DNA of 64,000 nt from Acetobacter conturbans (GTDB lineage Bacteria > Pseudomonadota > Alphaproteobacteria > Acetobacterales > Acetobacteraceae). Below are positions 1 to 8,335 of the stretch, one piece after another. The notes below the pieces were generated by a model. The model was not told the origin of the DNA. It made no database searches and saw only the letters and a program-made list of their open reading frames with translations. Position 1 is the first letter of the stretch, and every line of letters begins with the position of its first letter. Location: NCBI RefSeq assembly GCF_011516755.1, contig NZ_WOSY01000003.1, forward strand, positions 242,352 through 306,351, written 5' to 3'. The translations under genes and the position numbers were made by a program.

Positions 1-1
1 T

Positions 2-400
2 GCGATCGCTTTCGGCTCCAAGGCGGAAATGAAGGATCTGGCGGCTGATCGCGTGGGTGAGCTGAAAAGCCGCGGCCATGAGGGCGCGGGGCTGTATGAT
101 CCGGCCGGAGTGGGCGGGACGCACGTCATGTATGTGCTGACCCATGCCGACAAGCCCGAGCTGTATCACCGCCTGCCTGCCAATCCGTCCATCAGCCCCA
201 TCGTGCGGGGCTGGAAGGAATGGCTCAAGCCGGTTGGAGCGCTGGGCTTCATCGCCACCGTGGCAGGCGCTTTTGCCCATTATATGGGTGTCGGCCCCAA
301 CACGACCGATGAGACGCCTCACCCGGATCCGGAGCCTGAAAAGGAACTGGAAGTGGAAGGGGCCGATCACGGCCCGGCAGAAGATCGGAGGGATGCGTAA
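2..400 (+). CDS. fdoH: formate dehydrogenase iron-sulfur (beta) subunit, 3' part
   Basis: The reading frame is open from the window edge, so this is the C-terminal ~132 residues of a gene that starts upstream. It matches the tail of FdnH/FdoH-type beta subunits. These carry four 4Fe-4S clusters and pass electrons from the molybdenum or tungsten catalytic subunit to the membrane cytochrome b. No cluster cysteines remain in the visible part. It has the family's tail: a [14 protein letters not shown] stretch, then one membrane anchor at about residues 77-97 of the visible part, then an acidic tail rich in Glu and Asp. The stop overlaps the ATG of the gamma subunit by one base, so the two are translationally coupled. 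The catalytic subunit should lie just outside the window. Confidence 0.9.
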   Translation, partial: AIAFGSKAEMKDLAADRVGELKSRGHEGAGLYDPAGVGGTHVMYVLTHADKPELYHRLPANPSISPIVRGWKEWLKPVGALGFIATVAGAFAHYMGVGPNTTDETPHPDPEPEKELEVEGADHGPAEDRRDA

Positions 401-1053
401 TGGACACCAGTAATCGCGTTCTGCGCACAAAGTTTGGCGATCGTCTGCTTCACTGGACGATGGTGGCCTGTTTCTTCCTTGTCGCCATGTCCGGGCTTTC
501 GTGGTTTTTCCCCAGCCTGCACTGGCTGGGCAGCGTGCTTGGGCCGCCGCAACTGGCACGTCTCCTGCATCCCTTCCTCGGGATCGTGGTTTTCCTCCTG
601 CTGATGTGCATGTTCGTGCGCTTCGTGCATCACAACATGCCGGTGCGGACGGATGGCATCTGGTTCCGTCACATCGTCGATGTGCTGATGAATCGTCATG
701 GTGAAAATCTGCGTATCGGCAAATACAACGCCGGACAGAAAATCCTGTTCTGGGGCATCATGTCACTGATCAGCGCGCTGTTCGTCACGGGTCTGGTGAT
801 CTGGCGTGCCTATTTCGCCATGTATTTCCCAATCCCTGTTGTCCGGTTGGCGCTTCTTGCCCACTCGGCGGCCGCTCTGGCCCTGATTCTGCTGGTGCTC
901 GGACATATCTACATGGGGATCTGGGTCCGCGGGTCGATTGGCGGCATGGTGACAGGCTATGTCTCCCGGGCATGGGCACGGCAGCATCATGACCGGTGGT
1001 ATGATGAGGAAGTTGTGCCTGAGGAAACGCCCTCTGCAAAACGGCGCTCCTGA
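400..1053 (+). CDS. fdoI: formate dehydrogenase cytochrome b (gamma) subunit
   Basis: The 217-residue protein matches the membrane cytochrome b556 subunit of respiratory formate dehydrogenase. It takes electrons from the beta subunit, binds two b hemes and reduces quinone. Four hydrophobic helices are visible (about residues 18-38, 55-76, 112-135 and 147-170). Candidate heme histidines are His18 (LLHW), His57 (LLHP), and the histidines in LLAHS and LGHIY. The N-terminal RFGDRLLHW-like stretch is typical of the family. The start ATG overlaps the previous stop, and the stop TGA overlaps the ATG of fdhE, so this is an operon. The hydrophilic C-terminal tail is slightly longer than usual. The assignment is secure; the exact isozyme name (Fdn or Fdo) is not. 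Confidence 0.92.
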   Translation: MDTSNRVLRTKFGDRLLHWTMVACFFLVAMSGLSWFFPSLHWLGSVLGPPQLARLLHPFLGIVVFLLLMCMFVRFVHHNMPVRTDGIWFRHIVDVLMNRHGENLRIGKYNAGQKILFWGIMSLISALFVTGLVIWRAYFAMYFPIPVVRLALLAHSAAALALILLVLGHIYMGIWVRGSIGGMVTGYVSRAWARQHHDRWYDEEVVPEETPSAKRRS

Positions 1054-1973
1054 TGCGGCGTGAATCCGACATCGTTCCGCTGGACAAGCGGACCCCCGGC
1101 GTTCCGACGATCGAGCCGCTTATCTTTCCGGTTCTGGATGCGCTCTATGCCCGACGGGAAAAGCGCCTGAACGAGTGCGCAACGACAGAAGGAGAAGATG
1201 AGGGAGCCTATTTCCGCTTCCTCTCCGGTCTTGTCGGAACGCAACGGAACATTCTGGCGAACAATCCGGTCAGCGAGCAGGATGCTGTCGCCATCTGCAA
1301 GATGATGGAAAGCGGCTACGATCATCCGGAATTGGAAAGCCGTCTGCGGGAGATCGCTGGCTGGCAGAATGCCTATGATGCGCTGGTGCAGGCAGGAGCG
1401 GCGGACCTGCCGGAAGCGGCCTGTGCTGCACTGAAAAATGCTGGGCAGGACCGGGAAAGTCTCAGCATTCAGGCCGCCCATCTCCTGCGTGGCGATTACG
1501 GACAGGTCGATGCCGGTGTGGCCGTGGTGCTGTGGGCAGCCCTGTCCCTGTGCTGGGCGCAGGCTGTGGCTTCCTCCCAGTCCGAAACAGGCAGACAGAC
1601 TGGCGCACAGGCGACGCTCTGCCCCTGTTGCGGCGCTCCTCCTGTCGCCAGCCTCGTCCTCGGCGGAGATCGGGAAGGATTGCGCTATTTGCAGTGCAGT
1701 CTTTGTGAAACACGCTGGCACAGGGTTCGGGGCGTGTGCGTGGAGTGCGGCGCGTCAGGTCGTCTGGAACACTGGTCTCTGGACGATGTGAAGGCGCCCA
1801 TACAGATTGAAACCTGCGGAGACTGCAAAACATATATCAAGGTTTTCCGCCTTGATTATGATCCGCATCTCGAAGCTGCGGCTGACGATCTGGGCAGTTT
1901 GACTCTGGACGCCGCGCTGGAGCAGGAAGGCTTTACACGCATCGCACTGAATCCTTTTTCCTTCCCCGCATGA
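1053..1973 (+). CDS. fdhE: formate dehydrogenase accessory protein FdhE
   Basis: FdhE is a cytoplasmic rubredoxin-like protein needed for the maturation or activity of membrane formate dehydrogenases. It interacts with the catalytic subunit. The 306-residue product has the four expected Cys-x-x-Cys knuckles at about 190/193, 215/218, 229/232 and 255/258. The first lies in CPCCGAPP and the second in YLQCSLCETRW. The N-terminal half is helical and less conserved. The start overlaps the gamma-subunit stop (TGATG) and the stop overlaps the moeA start (ATGA), so the gene is embedded in the formate dehydrogenase operon. Length is normal for the family. Confidence 0.95.
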   Translation: MRRESDIVPLDKRTPGVPTIEPLIFPVLDALYARREKRLNECATTEGEDEGAYFRFLSGLVGTQRNILANNPVSEQDAVAICKMMESGYDHPELESRLREIAGWQNAYDALVQAGAADLPEAACAALKNAGQDRESLSIQAAHLLRGDYGQVDAGVAVVLWAALSLCWAQAVASSQSETGRQTGAQATLCPCCGAPPVASLVLGGDREGLRYLQCSLCETRWHRVRGVCVECGASGRLEHWSLDDVKAPIQIETCGDCKTYIKVFRLDYDPHLEAAADDLGSLTLDAALEQEGFTRIALNPFSFPA

Positions 1974-3235
1974 GCGACTGCCTGGTCCGGACTCCAGTGA
2001 GCGACAGAAGTAACCCAGCCGATCTCCTCCTCGAAATGGTCGATTACGATACGGCGCAGGCACTCCTGTCCGCCGCTCTTCGGGAACTGCCGTCGGTGGA
2101 GGCTGAACATATCCCCCTCGCGCTCTCCTGCGGTCGCATTCTGGCCGAGGATGTGCGGGCTGTGGCCTGTCGCCCGGAAACCGATATCTCCGCGATGGAT
2201 GGATATGCTTTTCGCTGTGCGGATATGGATCTGTCCGGACAGAAAGGACTGCCGCTTTCCGGGTGTGTCGCGGCGGGCGACAGTCCGGAGCCTTTGCGGG
2301 ACGGCACAGCCTGCGTCATTCTGACCGGCGCACGCATTCCAGCCGGTGCGGATTGTGTGGTCGCCCGCGAGCGTGTGGTGGTGGCACATGACCGTGTGCA
2401 TCTGACGAACCAGACTCCCGTTACCGGACTGAACATTCGTCGCAAGGGAGAAGAGTTCCTCTCTGGCACGCCGCTGCTCCCACGTGGACAGGCACTGGAC
2501 TGGCGGCACATGGCGCTTCTCGCCAGTCAGGGCATGACTCACGTTGCGGTTTCTCGCCCGATCCGCGTTGCCGTGCTGGCCAATGGCGCGGAATTTGACT
2601 GTCACGCTGCCGATGCCCGCACAGAACTGAACACGCTCATGCTGAGTGCGATGCTACAAAGCGAGAGCATTCGTGTCCGGTCGCGCGTGGCCGCCACAGA
2701 CAGCCCGGACGAGCTGGGCGAGGCTCTCCGTGAATGTATCGAGCACTCCGATGTAGTGGTGACCACCGGAGGCATCTCGGTCGGGCAGACGGATCATGTC
2801 CTGCCCGTTCTGACCCGCATGGGGGCCACATGCCTGTTCCGGCGGGTCAGGATGCGGCCCGGCAAACCCGTGACCGTCATGCGGCTTGGACGGAAAATCA
2901 TCTTCTGCCTTCCCGGAAATCCCGGAGCGGCGGCCCTGTGCGCCCAGCTTTTCGTCATGCCGTTTCTGCGGGCCTTCACTGGCCTGCCACCGCACCGCGA
3001 GAACCGACTGGCGGGACGAAGCGCGTTCGCATTCACACCGACCACCGATGCCACCAGCTTTTTACCGGTGGCTCATACGGAGGAAGAGGGGGAAATCCGG
3101 TTTTCCCTGATCCCGTCAGTGGGAGCGTCGGATGTGCGGTGCCTGACGCGCGCGACGGCCCTGCTGAGAGTGGACGCGGGTGAGAGCGTGGATATCGGCA
3201 GCTATTGCCGTGCGGTGCCTTTTACGGACCTTTGA
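1970..3235 (+). CDS. moeA: molybdopterin molybdotransferase MoeA
   Basis: MoeA inserts molybdate into adenylylated molybdopterin, the last step of molybdenum-cofactor synthesis. The 421-residue product has the standard order. An N-terminal domain carries ETDISAMDGYAF. A central MPT-binding domain has TTGGISVGQTDHV and RMRPGKPVTV followed by FCLPGNPGAA. A C-terminal beta-barrel follows. Its start overlaps the fdhE stop by four bases (ATGA). Its position directly behind formate dehydrogenase genes suggests that cofactor supply is co-expressed with its main client enzyme. No rho-independent terminator is evident right after the stop. Confidence 0.95.
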   Translation: MSDCLVRTPVSDRSNPADLLLEMVDYDTAQALLSAALRELPSVEAEHIPLALSCGRILAEDVRAVACRPETDISAMDGYAFRCADMDLSGQKGLPLSGCVAAGDSPEPLRDGTACVILTGARIPAGADCVVARERVVVAHDRVHLTNQTPVTGLNIRRKGEEFLSGTPLLPRGQALDWRHMALLASQGMTHVAVSRPIRVAVLANGAEFDCHAADARTELNTLMLSAMLQSESIRVRSRVAATDSPDELGEALRECIEHSDVVVTTGGISVGQTDHVLPVLTRMGATCLFRRVRMRPGKPVTVMRLGRKIIFCLPGNPGAAALCAQLFVMPFLRAFTGLPPHRENRLAGRSAFAFTPTTDATSFLPVAHTEEEGEIRFSLIPSVGASDVRCLTRATALLRVDAGESVDIGSYCRAVPFTDL

Positions 3236-3410
3236 CAGAAGTTTTTCGTGTGTCCTGAAACTGCATTCTCGACGGGCATGGAGGCAAGTTTTACGAAGGA
3301 CATGTGGTCTGGTTTATCAGGCACTTGCTGGCACCTCTGAACGCAGACCCGAACGTGCCCTCAGCCGATGCACGGGTCTTCCCGGCTTTTGAGATGTGAC
3401 CGTCAGCTTC

Positions 3411-3776
3411 TCAGGAATGGCGAGGGCACGTTTGCGCGGCAGATACCGGTCCACGATCAGTTCGGAGAGGATGAGCCCGCCCGGGAGGAGAGCTGAATGT
3501 GTGCTGCCCTTGGGCCGGAGACGTTTCATCCCGGTGGGGTTCGGACGTTCCTGCGGGCCCGATCACCTTTTTCATCGTGGCCCACCGGGGATGGCCCTGC
3601 ATCGCCGCATCCAGATCGAGCCGCATACTCTCGAACGCGTCGAGACCGTCCCGCGTGACCTCTTCGATCATCGCACCGATCAGCGGATCATCAACAGGGA
3701 GCCACAATAGAGAAGAGGCCGAGGTTTCCCCCGGCCCCATCGCTTTTTCCAGTGGATCACCACAACAGAACATCAC
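3411..3776 (-). CDS. hypothetical protein, possibly frameshifted
   Basis: I do not recognise this family. The frame opens GTG-ATG, six bases after the stop of the small gene upstream on the same strand. The first ~65 residues look like real protein (for example the segment LPVDDPLIGAMIEEVTRDG). The rest, rich in Ser, Pro and His, does not. A second minus-strand frame, overlapping and extending to 3317, contains ALLPGGLILSELIVDRYLP, which looks more protein-like. One indel between about 3500 and 3560 would join the two. It may be a decayed gene, or a real gene with a sequencing error. It lies convergent to moeA. Confidence 0.35.
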   Translation of the reverse strand: MMFCCGDPLEKAMGPGETSASSLLWLPVDDPLIGAMIEEVTRDGLDAFESMRLDLDAAMQGHPRWATMKKVIGPAGTSEPHRDETSPAQGQHTFSSPPGRAHPLRTDRGPVSAAQTCPRHS

Positions 3777-3782
3777 AGGCTG

Positions 3783-3959
3783 TCAGCCCCCTTCTGCAAG
3801 AGCCTTTCTATCCCTTTCTGCAAGACCCTTTCTCTGTACTGCCCGAAGCTCCTCCAGAATCGCCAGTCTGCGTGGGCTCCACTCCTCTTTAGGCGTCAAA
3901 GAAACGCAGTCCTGTTCATCCCAGCGTTCCATCTGTTCCGGGGTCATTTCAAGTGTCAT
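3783..3959 (-). CDS. small hypothetical protein
   Basis: This is a 58-residue, highly charged, helix-rich protein (MTLEMTPEQMERWDEQDCVS at the start) with no recognisable domain. The ATG at 3959 is preceded by GGAG at good spacing, which is better than the in-frame ATG at 3977. It is followed closely by the next minus-strand frame, so the two may form a small operon between the formate dehydrogenase/moeA block and mobB. Its function cannot be stated. Confidence 0.5.
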   Translation of the reverse strand: MTLEMTPEQMERWDEQDCVSLTPKEEWSPRRLAILEELRAVQRKGLAERDRKALAEGG

Positions 3960-4013
3960 TTTTCTTCTCCGATACAAGGCTTGGTTCGTGTTCCTTAATT
4001 TACAGCGTTATTT

Positions 4014-4541
4014 CTAAGCGACCACAAGCGGAAACGCATGCTGGCGGATCGTGCGGGCCAGAGTGGCCGTATCATCCAGCCCCATGAAAACCACTCCTTC
4101 GCGGCGATCGGGAATAGTCGCACTGTCCGTCGCCACCATGATGATGGCAGGCGTATGAGGAAACAGGGGGCCCTTGCCTGTCGCGGGACGCCACACTTCC
4201 AGACAGGCAGGCACGGTCGCGTGAAAGCCTTCCACCAGTATCAGATCGACCGGGCGCATGGCCCGCACCAGTTCGTGCAAAGCAGGGGGTGTTTTTGTTT
4301 CATGCTGAAGCACCCAGCGTTCAGGTGTAGCCAGCATGACTTCGGAGGCACCATTCTGACGGTGCAGGAACGTATCCTTACCGGGCTTGTCCATGTCCAC
4401 GCCGTGATGCGTGTGCTTTATGGTGGAGACACTCAGGCCCTGCTGGCGAAAAAACGGCAGAAGGCGTGTGATCAGATGGGTTTTTCCTGATCCGCTCCGT
4501 CCTGTGATACCAAAGACAGGCTGTGTGCGAGGATACGGCAT
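4014..4541 (-). CDS. mobB: molybdopterin-guanine dinucleotide biosynthesis protein MobB
   Basis: MobB is a GTP-binding adaptor that helps MobA build the bis-molybdopterin guanine dinucleotide cofactor used by formate dehydrogenases. The 175-residue protein has a P-loop GRSGSGKT at residues 14-21, followed by TRLLPFFRQQGLSVSTIKHTHH with the family histidines. The DLILVEGFH motif (Walker B region) is near the middle. It is transcribed divergently from mobA across a ~110-bp gap. Length is normal. Confidence 0.93.
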   Translation of the reverse strand: MPYPRTQPVFGITGRSGSGKTHLITRLLPFFRQQGLSVSTIKHTHHGVDMDKPGKDTFLHRQNGASEVMLATPERWVLQHETKTPPALHELVRAMRPVDLILVEGFHATVPACLEVWRPATGKGPLFPHTPAIIMVATDSATIPDRREGVVFMGLDDTATLARTIRQHAFPLVVA

Positions 4542-4592
4542 GGATGACGGGCCTCAATGCGATAAACCAACATGGCAACGACGTTGTAAAAC

Positions 4593-4627
4593 TGCGGCCT
4601 GTTGAAAGCCAGTAGTGACAGGCCGCA
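4593..4627. promoter_or_regulatory. hairpin in the mobA leader
   Basis: A perfect 10-bp inverted repeat (TGCGGCCTGT at 4593-4602, its complement at 4618-4627) with a 15-nt loop sits 25 bases before the mobA ATG. It lies in the mobB/mobA divergent gap. It has no U-tract and does not resemble the molybdenum-cofactor riboswitch core I know. It could be an operator, or an RNA hairpin affecting mobA translation. Confidence 0.4.
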
Positions 4628-4652
4628 CTGTGACGAAACGGGATGAACGAAC

Positions 4653-5288
4653 ATGAAAGTTGCAGGGCTTGTGCTGGCCGGTGGACAGGCCAGCCGTATG
4701 CAGGGCCGGGACAAGGCCTTTCTCGACATCAACGGCACATCCTGCCTCGCTCTGGTCTTTTCCCGTCTGCGACAGGCATGTTCCGCTGTTGCGATCAGCG
4801 CCAATGGCGATGCGGCACGCTTCGCCGCGTGGGAATGTCCTGTCCTGCCTGATCGGCTGCACGATATGGGTCCGCTGGCCGGTCTGTTGAGCGGGCTGGA
4901 ATGGGCGGAAGCCGAAGGATATGACGCGCTGATCAGTGTTCCCGTAGATACCCCGTTCATTCCGCGCGGTCTGGTGGCCGCTCTCCTCCCTGCCCCCAGC
5001 TATGCATGCTGGAGTGACCGGCCACACCCTCTGGTCGCGGCGTGGCCTGTTTCCTGTCGCCCTGTTCTGGCCGATCAACTCGGCAGAGCAAGTGGCGCAG
5101 CGCGAAAGGAGCAGACACGCGTTCGAACGCTGGCCAGAGCAATTGGCGCGCGAGCTATCGATTTCGCCGCCTTGTCCGACCACGATCCCTTCATGAACAT
5201 CAACACACCGGAGGACCTTCTGCTGGCTCAGAACCACACCCCATGCGAGCTCCCTGCGCAGGTGGATAAGGATGCCGGTCATGTCTGA
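4653..5288 (+). CDS. mobA: molybdenum cofactor guanylyltransferase MobA
   Basis: MobA transfers GMP from GTP to molybdopterin to give the guanine dinucleotide form of the cofactor. The 211-residue protein begins with the signature LAGGQASRMQGRDK (residues 8-21), which binds the nucleotide. It continues with an LPDRLHDMGPLAGLLSGL segment and a PVDTPFIP motif. The C-terminal NINTPEDL is also typical. The ATG at 4653 is chosen because the signature begins eight residues in. The gene overlaps fdhD by 17 bases, so the two are one transcription unit. Confidence 0.95.
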   Translation: MKVAGLVLAGGQASRMQGRDKAFLDINGTSCLALVFSRLRQACSAVAISANGDAARFAAWECPVLPDRLHDMGPLAGLLSGLEWAEAEGYDALISVPVDTPFIPRGLVAALLPAPSYACWSDRPHPLVAAWPVSCRPVLADQLGRASGAARKEQTRVRTLARAIGARAIDFAALSDHDPFMNINTPEDLLLAQNHTPCELPAQVDKDAGHV

Positions 5289-6117
5289 GGAAACGATTTT
5301 TCCTGTCGCACAAACATACGATACCGAACGGGTTAACTGGGTGAATGACAGTCTGGAGGCACCTGTCGAGCGCGCCTCTGACTCCCTTGTGGTCGCCGAT
5401 GAAGTGCCGCTTTCGCTGTTCTATGATGGGCTGGACTATGCCGTCATGATGGTCACACCGCATGACGTCGATGATTTTGTAACAGGTTTTTCCTTTACGG
5501 AGGGCATCGTTTCCTCTCCGTCCGATCTGCGTCAGATAACCGTGACGGCGACTTCAGACGGTCTGCGCGCCGATATTCTCACCGGCCCTGAAGCGCTGCG
5601 CACCGTTCTGTCCCGCAGTCGCCGTCCCATAGCAGGCCGTACGGGATGCGGCATCTGTGGAACGGACGCGGCCAGCATCATGGAACGTGGTGAAGGACGT
5701 GTCAGAGGACGGGAACCCGAACCACATTCCATCCGCCACGCTCTGGAAAACCTGCGCGATCATCAGACACTGAACAAAGGGGTCGGGATGCTGCATGCGG
5801 CAGCATGGTGTCGCCCCGACGGACATATCCTGCATGTGCGGGAGGATGTGGGCCGCCATAATGCGCTGGACAAGCTGATCGGCCTCGGGTTGCGCAAACA
5901 GGTTGATTTTACTGAAGGGTTTTGTCTGCTGACGTGCCGCTGCTCCTACGAAATGGCGGCAAAGGCCATAACGGCGGGCATGAGCGCGGTGATCGCCCTT
6001 TCCTCCCCCACGGCCCTCGCCATTCGGATCGCGCGGGAAGCGGGGCTGGTTCTGGTGGCCCCCGCCCGCTCAACCGGTCTGCACGTTGTGTCTCCTGCCC
6101 CTGTGACTGAAGTTTAG
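5272..6117 (+). CDS. fdhD: formate dehydrogenase sulfur carrier FdhD
   Basis: FdhD carries sulfur from a cysteine desulfurase to the molybdenum cofactor, giving the sulfido ligand needed for formate dehydrogenase activity. The 281-residue protein has the flexible Cys loop GRTGCGICGTDA with Cys126 and Cys129. Other family motifs are VPLSLFYDG near the start and HVREDVGRHNALDKLIG in the second half. The start could be the ATG at 5272 or the one at 5281. Both overlap the end of mobA. The gene closes the formate dehydrogenase and cofactor block. Confidence 0.95.
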   Translation: MPVMSEETIFPVAQTYDTERVNWVNDSLEAPVERASDSLVVADEVPLSLFYDGLDYAVMMVTPHDVDDFVTGFSFTEGIVSSPSDLRQITVTATSDGLRADILTGPEALRTVLSRSRRPIAGRTGCGICGTDAASIMERGEGRVRGREPEPHSIRHALENLRDHQTLNKGVGMLHAAAWCRPDGHILHVREDVGRHNALDKLIGLGLRKQVDFTEGFCLLTCRCSYEMAAKAITAGMSAVIALSSPTALAIRIAREAGLVLVAPARSTGLHVVSPAPVTEV

Positions 6118-6593
6118 TGTCTGAACAAAGATACGAGTGGTGGATCAAAATTTTGCGGGGAGGCATAAGAGCATGCACGGACTGAATGTGAATCTGCCTG
6201 CATTTCTGATGATCCGATACAAACCATTCCCTCTCTCCTGATCGCAGGGCATGCGGGGAATTTCAAAAGCGCCTACATCCTCTTGTCCAGATTACACATC
6301 GCGATGGAACAGCAAGAGACCGGCAACCAAAGAATCTGGCAAAAACCACTCTCGCGGAGAGCCTTCTTTCGATGAAAAACTGACCTCGAAAATATGAGCA
6401 GAACGCTTAATGAGGCACCCGGTGTCCTGCCAGCCGCTATAAGGCCGGAGCCCTCATCCCTTCGCGGCATAATCGGGGGCGCGCCAATCTTCATCTTCGG
6501 ATTGGATGCGTAAGGGCCGCCCTGCATTATCAACGCTTTCCAACGTCACTACCCTGAAGTAATATTTCGTAAAATTTTATCGAGGTACGGTAT
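6118..6593. other. intergenic stretch with no supported gene
   Basis: About 475 bases between fdhD and a small lipoprotein gene. The longest minus-strand frame (6273-6533, 86 residues) has no recognisable features and no good ribosome-binding site. The last ~60 bases are AT-rich and probably hold the lipoprotein promoter. Confidence 0.6.
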
Positions 6594-6731
6594 ATGAACA
6601 GATTACTGGCACTTACGCTTGTGTTGCTCCTTGCAGGATGTGGCATGGAGCATTCCGGCTGCCCTACCGATCTTCCGCAGGCACCAGACGATAACTCGGG
6701 CGTAAAATCTGCAATTCGCACCTGCAACTGA
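6594..6731 (+). CDS. small lipoprotein
   Basis: This is a 45-residue lipoprotein. The signal peptide MNRLLALTLVLLLAGC ends in a classical lipobox (Leu-Ala-Gly-Cys), with the lipidated Cys at residue 16. The mature part is about 30 residues with two further cysteines and no domain that I recognise. GAGG lies about eight bases before the ATG. A strong hairpin follows the stop. The protein resembles in size the short entericidin-type lipoproteins of Proteobacteria, but no family claim is made. Confidence 0.7.
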   Translation: MNRLLALTLVLLLAGCGMEHSGCPTDLPQAPDDNSGVKSAIRTCN

Positions 6732-6749
6732 ACAAGACAGCGACAAGCT

Positions 6750-6784
6750 CTCACTCCCGATAGATTACCTCTGTCGGGAGTCTA
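6750..6784. terminator. bidirectional terminator
   Basis: An 11-bp stem with one wobble pair (ACTCCCGATAG at 6753-6763 against CTGTCGGGAGT at 6771-6781) has a 7-nt loop. It sits between two convergent stops, that of the lipoprotein on the plus strand and that of the secreted protein on the minus strand. It can serve both, although the U-tracts are poor. Confidence 0.6.
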
Positions 6785-7150
6785 CACGCCGCCTTTGCCA
6801 TGTATCGGCGCGTTCTCGCTTTTTATCTTGTTCATCATTTCTGACAGTCGGCCATTATACGCCATCTTTACTTTAGAGACGGCGTTACTCACACTTTCCT
6901 TGGGAGCTTTCTCGCATTCATCGCGGATGGCTTTGGAGAGGCCTTTGGTCACTTCATCAGGAGAAAGGGATTCGGCCATTTTGTCGCCGGAATAATCATC
7001 GTGTTCGTCGTTCAGATATTCCATGCAGGTGGTATTCGTCGTCACCTTCCGCATCAGGTCCTTGTAATCACTGTCTTCTTCCTGTGCCAGTGCGGGACTT
7101 GAGCCAATGATGAAACACCCGATGGCGAGTATCGCTATCCTTCCACGCAT
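6782..7150 (-). CDS. secreted hypothetical protein
   Basis: The 122-residue protein has a clear Sec signal peptide (about residues 1-22, ending SSPALAQ), so it should be periplasmic. The mature part is acidic and helical, with one pair of cysteines (about residues 42 and 79) that could form a disulfide. The segment SLSPDEVTKGLSKAIRDECE looks amphipathic. I do not recognise the family. It converges on the lipoprotein gene across a shared hairpin. Confidence 0.6.
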   Translation of the reverse strand: MRGRIAILAIGCFIIGSSPALAQEEDSDYKDLMRKVTTNTTCMEYLNDEHDDYSGDKMAESLSPDEVTKGLSKAIRDECEKAPKESVSNAVSKVKMAYNGRLSEMMNKIKSENAPIHGKGGV

Positions 7151-7911
7151 TGCATTTCCCTTTCCTCTCCACGCTCACGATCCATATCTCACCGCGAGAA
7201 TGGCAACCATATTCCAAACGCATACATTTGGCACGGCGGCATTGGCCTCTCTCGCCTGCACAGCCTGCATGACATCACCTGAAACGAGCCACTTCATGCT
7301 CTGAACCTGCCGACCGAAAGCGATAAAAGTCGATCGCCTCCCAGGCAAAATACGCCGTTTTCGGGACAAGCGATCAGCACGGGAGCGCCCGCACCTATGC
7401 TCGATAAATCAGAAGAGTTCCATGTAATGTGAGGGGACCATCGCTGATGGTCTTTCAGTATTGTGATCAGGAATGCTTTATTTTGCGCTCTGACCGCGCA
7501 AGGCATTATTTCACCGGAAATGTTCAGGAGTTTTCACCCGAAACGATCACCCAAGAATGGGAATCCCAGCAGGAATTTTGAACTTTATACTGACAAGACA
7601 AGAGAAATTCTTTTTCGACTGAAAGCAGAAAATCGACAGCGACTTCTCATCGGCAAGGATTGTTTATGCCAGCGAAACAGCCACAAAAAAGCATCGAGGG
7701 GCACACCACAAAAGCGTCAAACGTCACCTATCCAGCTTGCGGACGCCCGCAAGGTAGCATCAGCGAACTCTACAAAGGCGCAGCCGCCCGACGCGAGAAA
7801 CCGCGGGGAGTCCTTACAGAAGAAACCCACTTCCTGCTGGTCGCCTCTATCTTGCCCCCTGACAAGCCGCCCTTTTCGCGAGGAAACAGAGTCTCCACGG
7901 CGGATTGCCGC
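7151..7911. other. sparse region without a supported gene
   Basis: About 760 bases. A plus-strand frame from 7666 has AAGGA six bases upstream. However, its protein has no recognisable motif and runs antisense into the better-supported gene at 7912-8271, so I do not call it. A small hairpin (GACCATC/GATGGTC, 7436-7452) followed by TTTC is the only other structure seen. Confidence 0.5.
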
Positions 7912-8271
7912 TCAGGGCCGCAAACGGGATATGGCGGAGGCGGGTGTAGATTCGCTTTTATAGGATTGTGGAAGCACCGGCTTTGCCGTGTGCGGCAACG
8001 CTGGCGCATCCGGTACACGGCGCTCCATAAGCGGCGATTGATATGTGTGTCCCAAAGAGGAACGAGGCGCCACGGGGGACGTCAGAGGACGTGGGGACAC
8101 AGGAGCCGGAACGGACTGGACGCCCGGCTTTGGCAGGCTTGGGCGTCGGTACATCTCCGTCCGGCTGGCCGTGGAGGATGCACGGCCAGCATAATGTGTC
8201 TGCGCTTCCATAACGGAAGGAAGGATCATCAGACCAACAGCTAAACCCAGCCCGTATGTCTTCCCTTTCAT
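7912..8271 (-). CDS. proline-rich secreted hypothetical protein
   Basis: The 119-residue product from the ATG at 8271 has a signal peptide (MKGKTYGLGLAVGLMILPSV, cleavage after about MEA). Its mature region is low-complexity, rich in Pro, Ser and Arg. AGGGA about nine bases upstream supports 8271 over the ATG at 8280. A much longer frame to 8463 exists but reads into the ribH coding region and is rejected. It lies 64 bases downstream of ribH on the same strand and may be the last gene of the riboflavin transcript. The function is unknown. Confidence 0.5.
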   Translation of the reverse strand: MKGKTYGLGLAVGLMILPSVMEAQTHYAGRASSTASRTEMYRRPSLPKPGVQSVPAPVSPRPLTSPVAPRSSLGHTYQSPLMERRVPDAPALPHTAKPVLPQSYKSESTPASAISRLRP

Positions 8272-8335
8272 CGAACACATTCCCTGCGGCTGGGCTTTAA
8301 CCGCCACAACTGAGCGGGCGCTTACCAAATTACAG

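Noticed and set aside
7666..8244. Plus-strand frame with AAGGA upstream
   Set aside because: It has no recognisable motif, and runs antisense into the signal-peptide gene at 7912-8271.
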